This document shows positions 7,971 to 15,843 of a stretch of 64,000 bases of DNA, piece after piece (position 1 is the stretch's first letter; each line of letters starts with the position of its first letter). This DNA comes from Sphingomonas oleivorans. GTDB lineage: Bacteria > Pseudomonadota > Alphaproteobacteria > Sphingomonadales > Sphingomonadaceae. The notes under the pieces were generated by a model. That model saw nothing but the letters and a program-made list of their open reading frames with translations. It did no database searches and was not told the DNA's origin. A program made the position numbers and the translations under genes. The stretch is from assembly GCF_003050615.1 (NCBI RefSeq), contig NZ_NWBU01000004.1, positions 248,001-312,000 of the forward strand, given 5' to 3'.

Positions 7971-8389
7971 GCGGGCGACCATCCCTCCGGCGCCAGCTCG
8001 AAGCCGGTAAATTCAAAACCGGGCGATACCACGCAGGAAACCAGCGTCCAGCCCCGATCCGCCTCCGCCGCCTGCCAGCCATGAGGCGGGATCAGATGCT
8101 GGGGCACCTCGCCGGCCAGCACGTCGGGGCCCAGCCGCGTCTCTATGATCGGCCCATCCCCCTCCTTCGTCAGCAGGCGCAGCGGATGGCCGGCATGGAA
8201 CAGCCACAGCTCGGCCGCATCCACCCTATGCCAATGCGATCGCTGCCCCACCTCGAGCAGGAACAGGATCGCCGTGGCACCCGCCCGCTCGCCCTCGGCG
8301 GCCGGTGCGCGCCATGTCTCGCGATACCATCCGCCCTCGGGATGAGGCGCGAGCCCCAGCCGCGCCACGATCGCTGCCGCTTCGTCCAT
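7967..8389 (-). CDS. Cupin-fold DUF985 protein
   Basis: Starting at the ATG at 8389, this is a 140-residue DUF985 cupin. The pattern HPEGGWYRETWR near residue 16, then a beta-rich core with HWHRVDAAELW near 52 and PHGWQAAE near 103, is typical. DUF985 cupins are single-domain jelly-roll proteins of unproved function; sugar-epimerase-like or ligand-binding roles have been suggested from structure only. It lies 20 bases downstream of rarD on the same strand and is probably co-transcribed with it. The frame stays open to 8860, but that part lies inside rarD and is discarded. Confidence 0.8.
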   Translation of the reverse strand: MDEAAAIVARLGLAPHPEGGWYRETWRAPAAEGERAGATAILFLLEVGQRSHWHRVDAAELWLFHAGHPLRLLTKEGDGPIIETRLGPDVLAGEVPQHLIPPHGWQAAEADRGWTLVSCVVSPGFEFTGFELAPEGWSPA

Positions 8390-8409
8390 GCCCGCCTCCC
8401 CTCGCTCGT

Positions 8410-9321
8410 CTAGCGGGCGGCCGTCGCCTTCCCTTGGGGCCGGCTGGCGCGCAATCCGTCCATCGCAAAGACGGCCAGCCCCGCCCAAATGCAGGCGAAG
8501 GTCAGCGCATGCACCCGGCTCATATGCTCGCCGAAGACGAATATGGCGCAAAGGAACTGGAGCGTCGGCGCGATATATTGGAGCAGGCCCACCGTCGACA
8601 GCGGCAACCGCCGTGCCGCCGCCGCGAACATCAGCAGCGGCACTGCCGTCACCACGCCCGCCAGCATCAGCAGCAGGTCCAGCCCGCACTCCACGCCGAA
8701 CGCGCCATTCCCCTGGCTTGCCTCCCACAGCAGCCAGCCGAGCGCGAGCGGCCCCAGCAGGATCGTTTCGATCAGCAGCCCGCCCAGCGCATCGACCTGC
8801 GCCACCTTGCGGACGAGGCCGTAGAAGGCAAAGCTCGCAGCGAGGCTGAGCGAGATCCACAGGGCCCCGCCCCCGTTCAGCGCAAGCAGGAGCACGCCTG
8901 CCGCCGCCAGCGCCACCGCCAGCCCCTGCGCCGGCCGCAGCCTTTCGCCGAGCAGCGCCATGCCCAGCGCCACGCTCATCAGCGGATTGATGAAATAGCC
9001 GAGACTTGCCTCGAGCACATGGCCGTTCAATACCGCCCAGATATAGATCAGCCAGTTGAGTGCGACCAATGTGGCGCTCAGCAGCAGCAGGCGCATCGTC
9101 CGCCGATCGGCGACCACCGCCCGGATCGCCGGCCAGCGCCGCATCAGCGTCACGATACCGAGCAGCAGGATGAGCGACCAGATCACCCGATGCGCCAATA
9201 TCTGCAGCGCGGGCACGCCATGGAGCAGCCGCAGGAACAGTGGCAGCAGCCCCCAGATCAGATAGGCGCCAATGCCGGAAAGCGCGCCGATCCGCGCCTC
9301 GCGCCGTACAATGTCGTTCAT
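8410..9321 (-). CDS. rarD: RarD-type EamA-family permease
   Basis: The 303-residue protein has ten predicted membrane segments in two EamA halves. The family start GIGAYLIWGLLPLFLRLL (near residue 17) and WLIYIWAVLNGHVLEASLGY (near 95) are the RarD hallmarks. RarD relatives are inner-membrane drug/metabolite superfamily transporters; the name comes from a chloramphenicol-sensitivity screen, and the physiological substrate is not known. It reads toward the DUF985 gene with a 20-base gap. The start at 9321 (MNDIVRREARIG) fits the family. Confidence 0.9.
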   Translation of the reverse strand: MNDIVRREARIGALSGIGAYLIWGLLPLFLRLLHGVPALQILAHRVIWSLILLLGIVTLMRRWPAIRAVVADRRTMRLLLLSATLVALNWLIYIWAVLNGHVLEASLGYFINPLMSVALGMALLGERLRPAQGLAVALAAAGVLLLALNGGGALWISLSLAASFAFYGLVRKVAQVDALGGLLIETILLGPLALGWLLWEASQGNGAFGVECGLDLLLMLAGVVTAVPLLMFAAAARRLPLSTVGLLQYIAPTLQFLCAIFVFGEHMSRVHALTFACIWAGLAVFAMDGLRASRPQGKATAAR

Positions 9322-9391
9322 GAAAGGCGGGAGGCGATCGGGCTCATTCCGTTCCCCCTGCGTCCGAACATGGCGGACGTCAACGGGGATC

Positions 9392-9613
9392 TCAGAGGAA
9401 GCCGCCGCCGAGGAACAAGCGTAGCGAACCGATCACTATGACGATCAGGTTGAGCGTCCGCCCGCTCGTCGAACGCGACATGGCGCCGAGCAGCAGGCCG
9501 ACCAGCGCGAGCGGAATGATCGCCCAGTTCACCCAGCCCAGAAAAGGCAGGAAGGCGATGGCCGCGAACAGGCCCGCTAGCACGCCGATGAAGAGCGAGA
9601 GGAAGTTCAGCAT
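9392..9613 (-). CDS. Small hydrophobic membrane protein (hypothetical)
   Basis: The 73-residue frame starting MLNFLSLFIGVLAGLFAAIA has two strong membrane segments (about 3-22 and 27-46), a short basic loop (MSRSTSGRT) and a third segment near the C-terminus that ends LRLFLGGGFL. It resembles small conserved inner-membrane proteins common in this order, but I do not recognise a named family. No clear Shine-Dalgarno is seen before 9613. The longer in-frame ORF upstream is GC-rich, low in hydrophobicity and probably not coding. Function is unknown. Confidence 0.6.
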   Translation of the reverse strand: MLNFLSLFIGVLAGLFAAIAFLPFLGWVNWAIIPLALVGLLLGAMSRSTSGRTLNLIVIVIGSLRLFLGGGFL

Positions 9614-9719
9614 GGCGGCAATGTCGTATGCGCGCGGCCGGCATGCAAGAAGGTCGGCCCGGACGGCCGATAGGCACCTGACTTGACGGCGGTGTAACGA
9701 CGAAGCAAGCCTCCCGCCC

Positions 9720-10115
9720 ATGCCGATCGAATTCACCCTGCTCGGCGCGACGCTGATCCTCGCGCTCGTCCACATTCTCGCTGCGATCCGCGTCAAGACG
9801 CAGCAATATGGCGTCAAATGGAATATGGGCGCGCGGGATGAAGCCTTGCCGCCCCTCTCGCCGCTCGGCGGGCGGCTCGCCCGCGCCCAGGCCAATCTGT
9901 TCGAAACGCTGCCCTTGTTCATCGGCGCGCTGCTCGGCGCGCACGCCGTCGGCCGGCTCGGCTGGAAGACGGAGCTCGGCGCCCATCTCTATTTCTGGGC
10001 ACGGCTCGTCTATCTCCCGGTCTATGCGGCGGGCATTCCCAGGCTCCGCACCGCGATCTGGAGCGTCTCGGTCGCCGGCCTGCTGCTGATCATCTGGGCG
10101 CTGCTGTTCGGTTGA
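9720..10115 (+). CDS. MAPEG-family membrane protein
   Basis: The 131-residue four-helix membrane protein has the MAPEG pattern. The first helix is TLLGATLILALVHILAA-like, followed by GARDEALPPLSPLGGRLARAQANLFETLPLF-type region around residues 35-65; the Arg-Ala-Gln-x-Asn-x-x-Glu stretch is the family core. Eukaryotic relatives act on eicosanoids and glutathione; bacterial ones are mostly uncharacterised. It is transcribed with crcB (47 bases downstream), but no functional link is known. Confidence 0.85.
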   Translation: MPIEFTLLGATLILALVHILAAIRVKTQQYGVKWNMGARDEALPPLSPLGGRLARAQANLFETLPLFIGALLGAHAVGRLGWKTELGAHLYFWARLVYLPVYAAGIPRLRTAIWSVSVAGLLLIIWALLFG

Positions 10116-10162
10116 TCCGCAATCCACTGGCGAGCGGCCTGCACAGCCGCTAAGGCAGGCTA

Positions 10163-10543
10163 ATGCCTCCGCTTCTCATCGTCATGCTGGGCGGCGCGAT
10201 CGGCGCCGGCTTCCGCTACCACATCGGATCGATCGCGCTCCGCAATCTCGGCCCCGGATTCCCTTGGGGCACGTGGATCGTCAATCTACTCGGCGGCTTC
10301 CTGATGGGGATGCTGGCGGGCGTGCTGGCCCGATCCACCGACGGATCGGGCGAGCCGCTTCGCCTGTTCCTCGGCGTCGGCGTACTCGGCGGCTTCACCA
10401 CCTTCTCTGCCTTCAGCCTGGAAACCTTCAACATGCTGCTACGCGGCGATCATGTCTCGGCGGCGACCTATGCCGTCTCCTCCATCGCCGGATCGGTACT
10501 GATGCTGATCCTGGGCGTCTATCTGGTGAGGGCGCTGGCATGA
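10163..10543 (+). CDS. crcB: Fluoride exporter CrcB/Fluc
   Basis: The 126-residue, four-helix CrcB/Fluc protein exports fluoride as a dual-topology dimer in the inner membrane. The family runs are visible: GGAIGAGFRY at residue 7, PWGTWIVNLLGGFLMG near 34 and GVLGGFTTFSAFSLE near 74. The last supplies the fluoride-coordinating Phe/Ser/Thr track. I see no fluoride riboswitch upstream. Its stop overlaps the start of the following pseudouridine synthase (ATGA at 10540-10543), so the two are translationally coupled. Confidence 0.92.
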   Translation: MPPLLIVMLGGAIGAGFRYHIGSIALRNLGPGFPWGTWIVNLLGGFLMGMLAGVLARSTDGSGEPLRLFLGVGVLGGFTTFSAFSLETFNMLLRGDHVSAATYAVSSIAGSVLMLILGVYLVRALA

Positions 10544-11652
10544 GCGACGGCAAGCCCCCCGTCGCTGAGGTGCGGCAGTTCACCGTTTCGGACGATGATG
10601 ACGGCATCCGCCTCGATCGCTGGTTCAAGCGGCATTTGCCGGATGCGAGCTTCAACATCGTCTCGCGCTGGGCACGCACCGGCCAGCTCCGCATCGACGG
10701 CAAGCGCGCCACGCCCGGCGACCGGATCGAGGCCGGCCAGATCATCCGCGTCCCCCCCGCCGATGCGCCCCAGCCGGCGCCCACCGCCCGGCCGAAACGC
10801 GAGCGCCCGCCGCTGTCGCCCGAGGATGTGGAATTCGCGCAGAGCCTCGTCATCCATCGCGATCGCCACGCCATCGTGATTAACAAGCCGCCCGGCCTCG
10901 CAACGCAGGGCGGCACCAAGACCGACCGTCATGTCGATGGCCTGCTCGATGCGCTCACCTTCGAGGCGGAGGGCCGGCCCAAGCTCGTCCACCGGCTGGA
11001 CAAGGACACGTCGGGCGTCCTGCTCCTCGCCCGCTCGGCGCGCGCCGCAGCGCATTTCGCCAAGGCCTTTTCCAGCCGCTCGGCGCGCAAGGTCTATTGG
11101 GCGCTGATCGTCGGCGTGCCGTCGATCGAAGATGGCATGATCGAGCTTCCCATCGCCAAGCAGCCCGGCACGGGCGGCGAGAAGATGCATGTCGACGAGA
11201 AGGAGGGCCTGCCCGCCCGCACCCGCTATCGCGTGATCGAACGCGCCGGCAACACCGCCGCCTGGGTCGAGCTCCAGCCCTTCACGGGCCGCACGCATCA
11301 GCTTCGCGTCCATATGGCGGCGATCGGCCATCCGATCGTCGGCGACGGCAAATATGGCGGCCAGGACGCGTTCCTGACCGGCGGGATCAGCCGCAAGATG
11401 CATCTTCATGCCCGCCGGCTGAAGGTCGATCATCTCGATGGCGGCGCGCTCGACGTGACGGCCGATCCGCCCGCCCATTTCCAGGAGAGCATCGCCCATC
11501 TCGGCTTCGATCCGGCGCGCGCCGACCTGCCCCTCGACGAGCCCAAGTTCAGCGAGACGCCCGAGGGCAAGCGCAAGATGGAGGCCGCCCGCGCTAAGGC
11601 CCGCCGCAAGGAGCGCAAGGGCGAACGCCGCGGCCGGGGGCGAACAGCGTGA
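10540..11652 (+). CDS. 23S rRNA pseudouridine synthase, RluC/RluD type
   Basis: The 370-residue protein has an N-terminal S4 RNA-binding domain (about 15-75, with LDRWFKRHLPDASFNIVSRW) and an RluA-family catalytic domain from about 100. The catalytic-Asp motif HRLDKDTSG is at about 151 and GRTHQLRVH near 250. It should isomerise uridines in 23S rRNA; the C-terminal 50 residues are Lys/Arg-rich, adding RNA contacts. It could be RluC rather than RluD; sequence alone does not settle the target sites. ATG 10540 overlaps the crcB stop and is preferred to in-frame starts farther upstream, which lie in crcB. Confidence 0.88.
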   Translation: MSDGKPPVAEVRQFTVSDDDDGIRLDRWFKRHLPDASFNIVSRWARTGQLRIDGKRATPGDRIEAGQIIRVPPADAPQPAPTARPKRERPPLSPEDVEFAQSLVIHRDRHAIVINKPPGLATQGGTKTDRHVDGLLDALTFEAEGRPKLVHRLDKDTSGVLLLARSARAAAHFAKAFSSRSARKVYWALIVGVPSIEDGMIELPIAKQPGTGGEKMHVDEKEGLPARTRYRVIERAGNTAAWVELQPFTGRTHQLRVHMAAIGHPIVGDGKYGGQDAFLTGGISRKMHLHARRLKVDHLDGGALDVTADPPAHFQESIAHLGFDPARADLPLDEPKFSETPEGKRKMEAARAKARRKERKGERRGRGRTA

Positions 11653-11668
11653 GCAGCCTTTCCCGAAG

Positions 11669-12331
11669 ATGAGCAATCGCCTCGCCATATTCGACTGCGA
11701 CGGCACGCTGGTCGATTCACAGCATAATATCTGCACGGCGATGCAGCAGGGCTTCGTCGCCGCCGGCCTGACCCCGCCCAGCCGCGAGGCGACGCTCAAC
11801 ATAGTGGGCTTGAGCCTCGTCGAGGCGATGCAGGCGCTGCTGCCCGATGCCGATCCCGATCTCCATGTCGCGCTCGGCGATCATTACAAGCGCGCCTTCA
11901 CCGATCTGCGCGCCGGCGGCCTCGTCCATGAGCCGCTGTTCGAGGGGATGGCCGATGCGCTGGACGCGCTCGATCGCGCGGGCTGGCTGCTCGGCGTCGC
12001 CACGGGCAAGTCGGATCGCGGGCTGGGCCTCTGCCTCGATCATCATGGGCTGAAGCAGCGTTTCGCGACGCTCCAGACCGCCGATCGTCACCCTTCCAAG
12101 CCGCATCCGTCGATGATCCATCAGGCAATGGCGGACGCGGGAGCCGATCCGCAAAGCACGGTGATGATCGGCGATACCAGCTATGATATCGCCATGGCCA
12201 AGGCGGCGGGTGTTACCGCGATCGGCGTCGCCTGGGGATATCATCGCCCCGCCGAGCTTTATGCCGAGGGGGCCGATCTCGTCGCCGATCACCCCTCCCA
12301 ACTGATCAGCATGCTGGAGGGCCTGTCATGA
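11669..12331 (+). CDS. HAD-superfamily hydrolase, phosphoglycolate-phosphatase-like
   Basis: The 220-residue HAD hydrolase has motif I FDCDGTLVDS at residue 8, motif II in GVATGKSDRG near 110, and motif III/IV around KPHPSMIHQAM and MIGDTSYDIAMA near 165-177. The helical cap is of the Gph/PGMB type. The likely activity is a small phosphatase (phosphoglycolate-like or sugar phosphate); the real substrate is unknown. It lies 16 bases after the pseudouridine synthase and overlaps the next small gene by an ATGA, so it is part of a compact co-directional run. Confidence 0.85.
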   Translation: MSNRLAIFDCDGTLVDSQHNICTAMQQGFVAAGLTPPSREATLNIVGLSLVEAMQALLPDADPDLHVALGDHYKRAFTDLRAGGLVHEPLFEGMADALDALDRAGWLLGVATGKSDRGLGLCLDHHGLKQRFATLQTADRHPSKPHPSMIHQAMADAGADPQSTVMIGDTSYDIAMAKAAGVTAIGVAWGYHRPAELYAEGADLVADHPSQLISMLEGLS

Positions 12332-12564
12332 CACCCCAGGACCGCGAAAGGATCGAGCGGACCCGTTTCACCATATTGAGCGCCGCGCGCGCATCGGGCG
12401 CGATCATCATGCTGATCGGCCTGTGGATCTGGTATGGCAATGTGGTGCGGGCGGGCGGTCATCCCCCGATCGGCGGTGCGCTGTTCGCGATCGGCTTCGT
12501 CGAATCGCTGATCCTGCCGCGCTGGCTCATTTTCAAATGGCGGACGCCGCCCAACAATCCATGA
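12328..12564 (+). CDS. Small membrane protein (conserved hypothetical)
   Basis: The 78-residue protein has two membrane segments (about 20-40 and 50-66), a charged N-terminus (MTPQDRERIERTRF) and a basic C-terminal tail. I do not recognise a family, but it is embedded between HAD and ATP12 genes with ATGA overlaps at both ends (12328-12331 and 12561-12564), which marks it as a real, translationally coupled gene. The same arrangement suggests a role near the membrane, perhaps linked to F1F0 assembly through the following ATP12 gene; this is inference only. Confidence 0.75.
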   Translation: MTPQDRERIERTRFTILSAARASGAIIMLIGLWIWYGNVVRAGGHPPIGGALFAIGFVESLILPRWLIFKWRTPPNNP

Positions 12565-13256
12565 AACGCTTCTACAAACTGGTCGCCGCCCTGCCGGAGA
12601 ATGGCGGCTATTCGATCCGGCTCGATGGCCGCCCGGTCAAGACGCCCGCGCGCCATCCGCTGATCCTGCCGACGTCCGATCTCGCCGCCGCCGTGGTCGC
12701 CGAATGGGATATGCAGGGCGAGACGATCGATCCCCGCTATATGCCCTTCACCGGCCTCGCCAATGCCGCGATCGACCGGGTGGCGCCCGATCCCGCCGCC
12801 TTCACGCGCGACATCGCCGCCTATGGCGAGACCGACCTGCTCTGCTATCGCGCCGAAGAGCCGCCCGAGCTGGTCGCGCGCCAGACCGCCGCCTGGGATC
12901 CGCTGCTCGATTGGGCGCGCCGCCGCTACGATATCGCTTTCGAGATCGCGACCGGCATCATCCACCGGCCCCAGCCGCCCGCGACCATCGCCCGCCTCGC
13001 CGAGGCGGTCTCCGCCCGCGATCCGTTCGCGCTCGCGGGCCTCTCCCCGCTCGTCACGATCGGCGGCTCGCTGGTCGCCGCGCTCGCATCGGCCGAAGGC
13101 GCGATCGCACCCGATGCCGCCTTCGACGCGACCCATCTCGACGAGCTGTGGCAGGCGGAGCAATGGGGCGAGGACTGGCTCGCCACCGACGCCCGCGATG
13201 CCCGCCGCCGCGACTTCATCGCCGCGGCGAGCTTCCTGACGCTGCTGCGCCAGTAG
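12561..13256 (+). CDS. ATP12-family F1-ATPase assembly chaperone
   Basis: The 231-residue protein is an ATP12 homologue, a chaperone that in mitochondria binds the F1 alpha subunit before hexamer assembly. Typical stretches are KRFYKLVAALPENGGYSIRLDGRPVKTPAR at the N-terminus (taken as several short motifs: FYK, LDGRPVKTP) and the DLLCYRAEEPPELVARQ region near 94-110, plus a C-terminal LDELWQAEQWGEDW helix. The family is found in alphaproteobacteria and mitochondria, supporting the class assignment of this genome. No atp operon genes are in the window. The start overlaps the previous gene's stop. Confidence 0.88.
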   Translation: MKRFYKLVAALPENGGYSIRLDGRPVKTPARHPLILPTSDLAAAVVAEWDMQGETIDPRYMPFTGLANAAIDRVAPDPAAFTRDIAAYGETDLLCYRAEEPPELVARQTAAWDPLLDWARRRYDIAFEIATGIIHRPQPPATIARLAEAVSARDPFALAGLSPLVTIGGSLVAALASAEGAIAPDAAFDATHLDELWQAEQWGEDWLATDARDARRRDFIAAASFLTLLRQ

Positions 13257-13299
13257 GTTTTTGTCCGACCGCGCTCAGCCCGAGGCAGGGATTCGCCTC

Positions 13300-13869
13300 T
13301 CAATGCACCGTCATCGCCGCCGGCCTGGGCAGGAACCAGCGCGCGATGACCAGTCCGGCCACGGCAAAACCGATAAATTCGGAAATGGCGAGATAGACGA
13401 AATAGCCCCAGCCGAAATGGTTGAAGACCGGTTGGGCGAGCGTGAAATAGAGCACGGACGCCGCCGCGAACAGGACGACCAGCCTCATCCGGTCCGCAAG
13501 GGCCGTCACACGCGACGCCACCCCATAAAGCGCGATGCCGATCAGCAGCGCGGTTACGATCGAGAAGATCAGCCCCGCGAGCAGCGAGCCGGAGTCCGCC
13601 AGCGGGAATCCTTCCACATTGAAATGGACGGTCGCCACCGGCCCCTTGGCGAAGAGTATGTCGCCCTCGCGCGTGCCGGTCAGCGGGATGGCATAGGTGC
13701 CCGTGCCGCTCTTCGTCAGATTCTGGGCGAGCGCGAGCTGCACGGCGGTGCTTTCCGCAGGCCCCAGCGAAGCGAAGGCGAGCCTCGCCAGCGGCGTGCC
13801 CCAGAAGATGAAGCCGACGAAAAATTGGGCGAGCCCGCCCAATATGCTGCCGATCAGGATGCGAACCAT
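13300..13869 (-). CDS. Multi-pass membrane protein of unknown function
   Basis: The 189-residue protein has an N-terminal helix (about 3-24, LIGSILGGLAQFFVGFIFWG), a polar region of about 70 residues with beta character (TGTYAIPLTGTREGDILFAK) likely outside the cytoplasm, and three more membrane segments at about 96-115, 128-146 and 155-176. I do not recognise a family. It begins 30 bases after the gmk stop on the same strand and may be co-transcribed. The layout of one helix, an exposed domain and three helices recalls sensor or enzyme-like envelope proteins, but nothing more can be said. Confidence 0.7.
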   Translation of the reverse strand: MVRILIGSILGGLAQFFVGFIFWGTPLARLAFASLGPAESTAVQLALAQNLTKSGTGTYAIPLTGTREGDILFAKGPVATVHFNVEGFPLADSGSLLAGLIFSIVTALLIGIALYGVASRVTALADRMRLVVLFAAASVLYFTLAQPVFNHFGWGYFVYLAISEFIGFAVAGLVIARWFLPRPAAMTVH

Positions 13870-13899
13870 CTCGTCCTCCCTGTTGTCCCCGTCGACAGG

Positions 13900-14568
13900 C
13901 TAGGACGGATCGCGTTCCCCTGAAAGGGCATTGCCCGCCTTGATGAGCTTGCGGGCGAAGCCGATCAGCCCCGTCTGGCGGCTGCGCTTCAGCCGCTCGG
14001 CTTCCAGGATCATGCGCACCTGACCGAAACAGCGATCGACATCATCGTTGATCAGCACATAGTCATAGCCGTCCCAATGGCTGATCTCGCTCGCTGCGCG
14101 GGCCATGCGCGATGCGATCACCGCGGGATCGTCCGTGCCGCGCCCGCGCAGCCGCCGGCCGAGCTCGTCCACCGAAGGCGGCAGGATGAAGACGCGCACC
14201 ACATCGCCGCCCGCCTGCTGATAAAGCTGCTGTGCGCCCTGCCAATCTATGTCGAACAGTACGTCATTGCCTTCATCCAGCATGCGCTCGACCGGCGCCC
14301 TGGGCGTGCCGTAGCGATGATCGAAGACATGCGCCCATTCGAGGAATTCGCCGTTCGCGGTCATCTCGCGGAAACGCTGCAGATCGACGAAATGATAATC
14401 CCGCCCGTCCACCTCGCCGGGCCGCATCGGCCGGGTGGTAGCGGAAACCGACAAAGCGATGTCCGGATCGGACGCAAGCAGCATCCGGGCGATGGTCGAT
14501 TTTCCGGCGCCCGACGGCGAGGACAGCACGAACAGGACGCCGCGGCGGGCAAGCTGAGAGTGAGGCAT
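13900..14568 (-). CDS. gmk: Guanylate kinase
   Basis: The 222-residue protein is a guanylate kinase that phosphorylates GMP to GDP in nucleotide metabolism. The P-loop SSPSGAGKST is near residue 16; the GMP-binding TTRPMRPGEVDGRDYHFV stretch is near 45; ATP-lid and C-terminal motifs (EWAHVFDHRYGTP near 76, DIDWQGAQQLYQQ near 105) fit. It is slightly longer than the typical 205 residues. It precedes the membrane protein at 13300-13869 and is divergent from the DUF1697 gene. Confidence 0.95.
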   Translation of the reverse strand: MPHSQLARRGVLFVLSSPSGAGKSTIARMLLASDPDIALSVSATTRPMRPGEVDGRDYHFVDLQRFREMTANGEFLEWAHVFDHRYGTPRAPVERMLDEGNDVLFDIDWQGAQQLYQQAGGDVVRVFILPPSVDELGRRLRGRGTDDPAVIASRMARAASEISHWDGYDYVLINDDVDRCFGQVRMILEAERLKRSRQTGLIGFARKLIKAGNALSGERDPS

Positions 14569-14641
14569 GGCCGCTCTTGGCGTCCCCCGCCACGCCCGTC
14601 AACGTCTGGCGCGTACGCCGCAAAAGAGGCAGCATCGGCGC

Positions 14642-15184
14642 ATGACCTGTTTCATCGCCCTCCTCCGTGCCATCAATGTCGGCAAGCGCCAGGTGCCGAT
14701 GGCGGAGCTCCGCATGCTCGTCACCGGCCTCGGCTATGGTGATGTGCAAAGCCATGTCGCCAGCGGCAACCTTCTTTTCTCGGGCGAGGGAAGCGCAGCG
14801 GATGTCGAACGGACGCTCGACGCGGCGATCAGCGAACGCTTCGGCTTTCCGGTCGAAACGATGGTCCGCACCGCCGATCAATGGCCTCTCTATGTCGCCG
14901 CAAATCCCTTCCCGCGCGAGAGCGAGGCCGCGCCCAACCGCGTGCTGATGCTGCTCTCCAAGGCGCCTCCCACCCCCGACGCCGCCGCGCGCATCGCCGA
15001 ACGCGCGCAAGCGGGCGAGATCGTCCGCGCCGCAGGCGGGGCGATCTGGATCTATTATGCCGACGGCGTCGGCCGGTCGAAGCTCAGCCCCGTCTTCATC
15101 GACAGGATGATCGGCTCGCCCGCCACCGGCCGCAACATCAGCACGGTGCGCAAGCTGGCTGCGATGGCGGGCGTCGCAGCATGA
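14642..15184 (+). CDS. DUF1697 family protein
   Basis: The 180-residue DUF1697 protein starts [19 protein letters not shown] after the ATG and has [14 protein letters not shown] near residue 38, the family hallmarks. It folds as two ferredoxin-like halves, and its role is unknown. An earlier in-frame start at 14567 would add 25 basic residues and overlap the gmk start, so 14642 is preferred. Its stop overlaps the DUF2585 start (ATGA 15181-15184). Confidence 0.85.
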   Translation: MTCFIALLRAINVGKRQVPMAELRMLVTGLGYGDVQSHVASGNLLFSGEGSAADVERTLDAAISERFGFPVETMVRTADQWPLYVAANPFPRESEAAPNRVLMLLSKAPPTPDAAARIAERAQAGEIVRAAGGAIWIYYADGVGRSKLSPVFIDRMIGSPATGRNISTVRKLAAMAGVAA

Positions 15185-15744
15185 GGCGGATCGCGCCGCG
15201 CCATCTGCTGATCGCCCTCGCCATCCTATTCACCGCCGCCGCGATCCTGCTCGCCATGGGGCGTCCGCCAATCTGCACCTGCGGCACGGTCAAGCTCTGG
15301 CACGGCTCCGTCCAATCGGCCGAGAACAGCCAGCATCTCGCCGACTGGTATACGCCCAGCCACATCATCCATGGCTTCCTCTTCTATGCGCTGGGCTGGC
15401 TGCTGCTCCGCCACAGCCCCGTGGGCGAGCGTTTCGTCATCGCCGTGGCGATCGAGGCGGCATGGGAGCTGATCGAAAATTCCCCCATGGTCATCGATCG
15501 TTATCGCCAGGCGACGATCGCGCTCGGCTATCTGGGCGATAGCGTGATCAACTCGGTCGCGGACATCGGCTGGATGATGCTGGGCTTCCTCCTCGCGCGG
15601 CGCCTCCCCATCGTCACGACCATCGCGCTGACGATCGGCTTCGAGCTTCTGACGCTGTGGCTGATCCGCGACAATCTGGCACTCAATATCCTCATGCTGC
15701 TCTGGCCGGTGGAGGCCATCCGGATATGGCAGGGCGGCACCTGA
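15181..15744 (+). CDS. DUF2585 (UPF0314) membrane protein
   Basis: The 187-residue inner-membrane protein belongs to DUF2585/UPF0314, a family largely of alphaproteobacteria. The family signature [20 protein letters not shown] is visible near 33-52, followed by [18 protein letters not shown] and [15 protein letters not shown] (near 99). About four membrane segments are predicted. Function is unknown; the conserved Cys, His and Trp cluster on the exposed side suggests a metal or substrate site. It is coupled to the DUF1697 gene by ATGA overlap. Confidence 0.85.
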   Translation: MRRIAPRHLLIALAILFTAAAILLAMGRPPICTCGTVKLWHGSVQSAENSQHLADWYTPSHIIHGFLFYALGWLLLRHSPVGERFVIAVAIEAAWELIENSPMVIDRYRQATIALGYLGDSVINSVADIGWMMLGFLLARRLPIVTTIALTIGFELLTLWLIRDNLALNILMLLWPVEAIRIWQGGT

Positions 15745-15843
15745 TCGACATACTCGATTTCTGGAACAGGGTTTAATCGTTGGAATTGATCTGAAGCCAA
15801 GTGCATCCCTCCAGCATCGCAAGAGCAGGAAAGGGCACGCAAG

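Noticed and set aside
10116-10162. Fluoride riboswitch before crcB
   Set aside because: The gap is only 47 bases and does not show the conserved motif pattern; no pseudoknot could be drawn.
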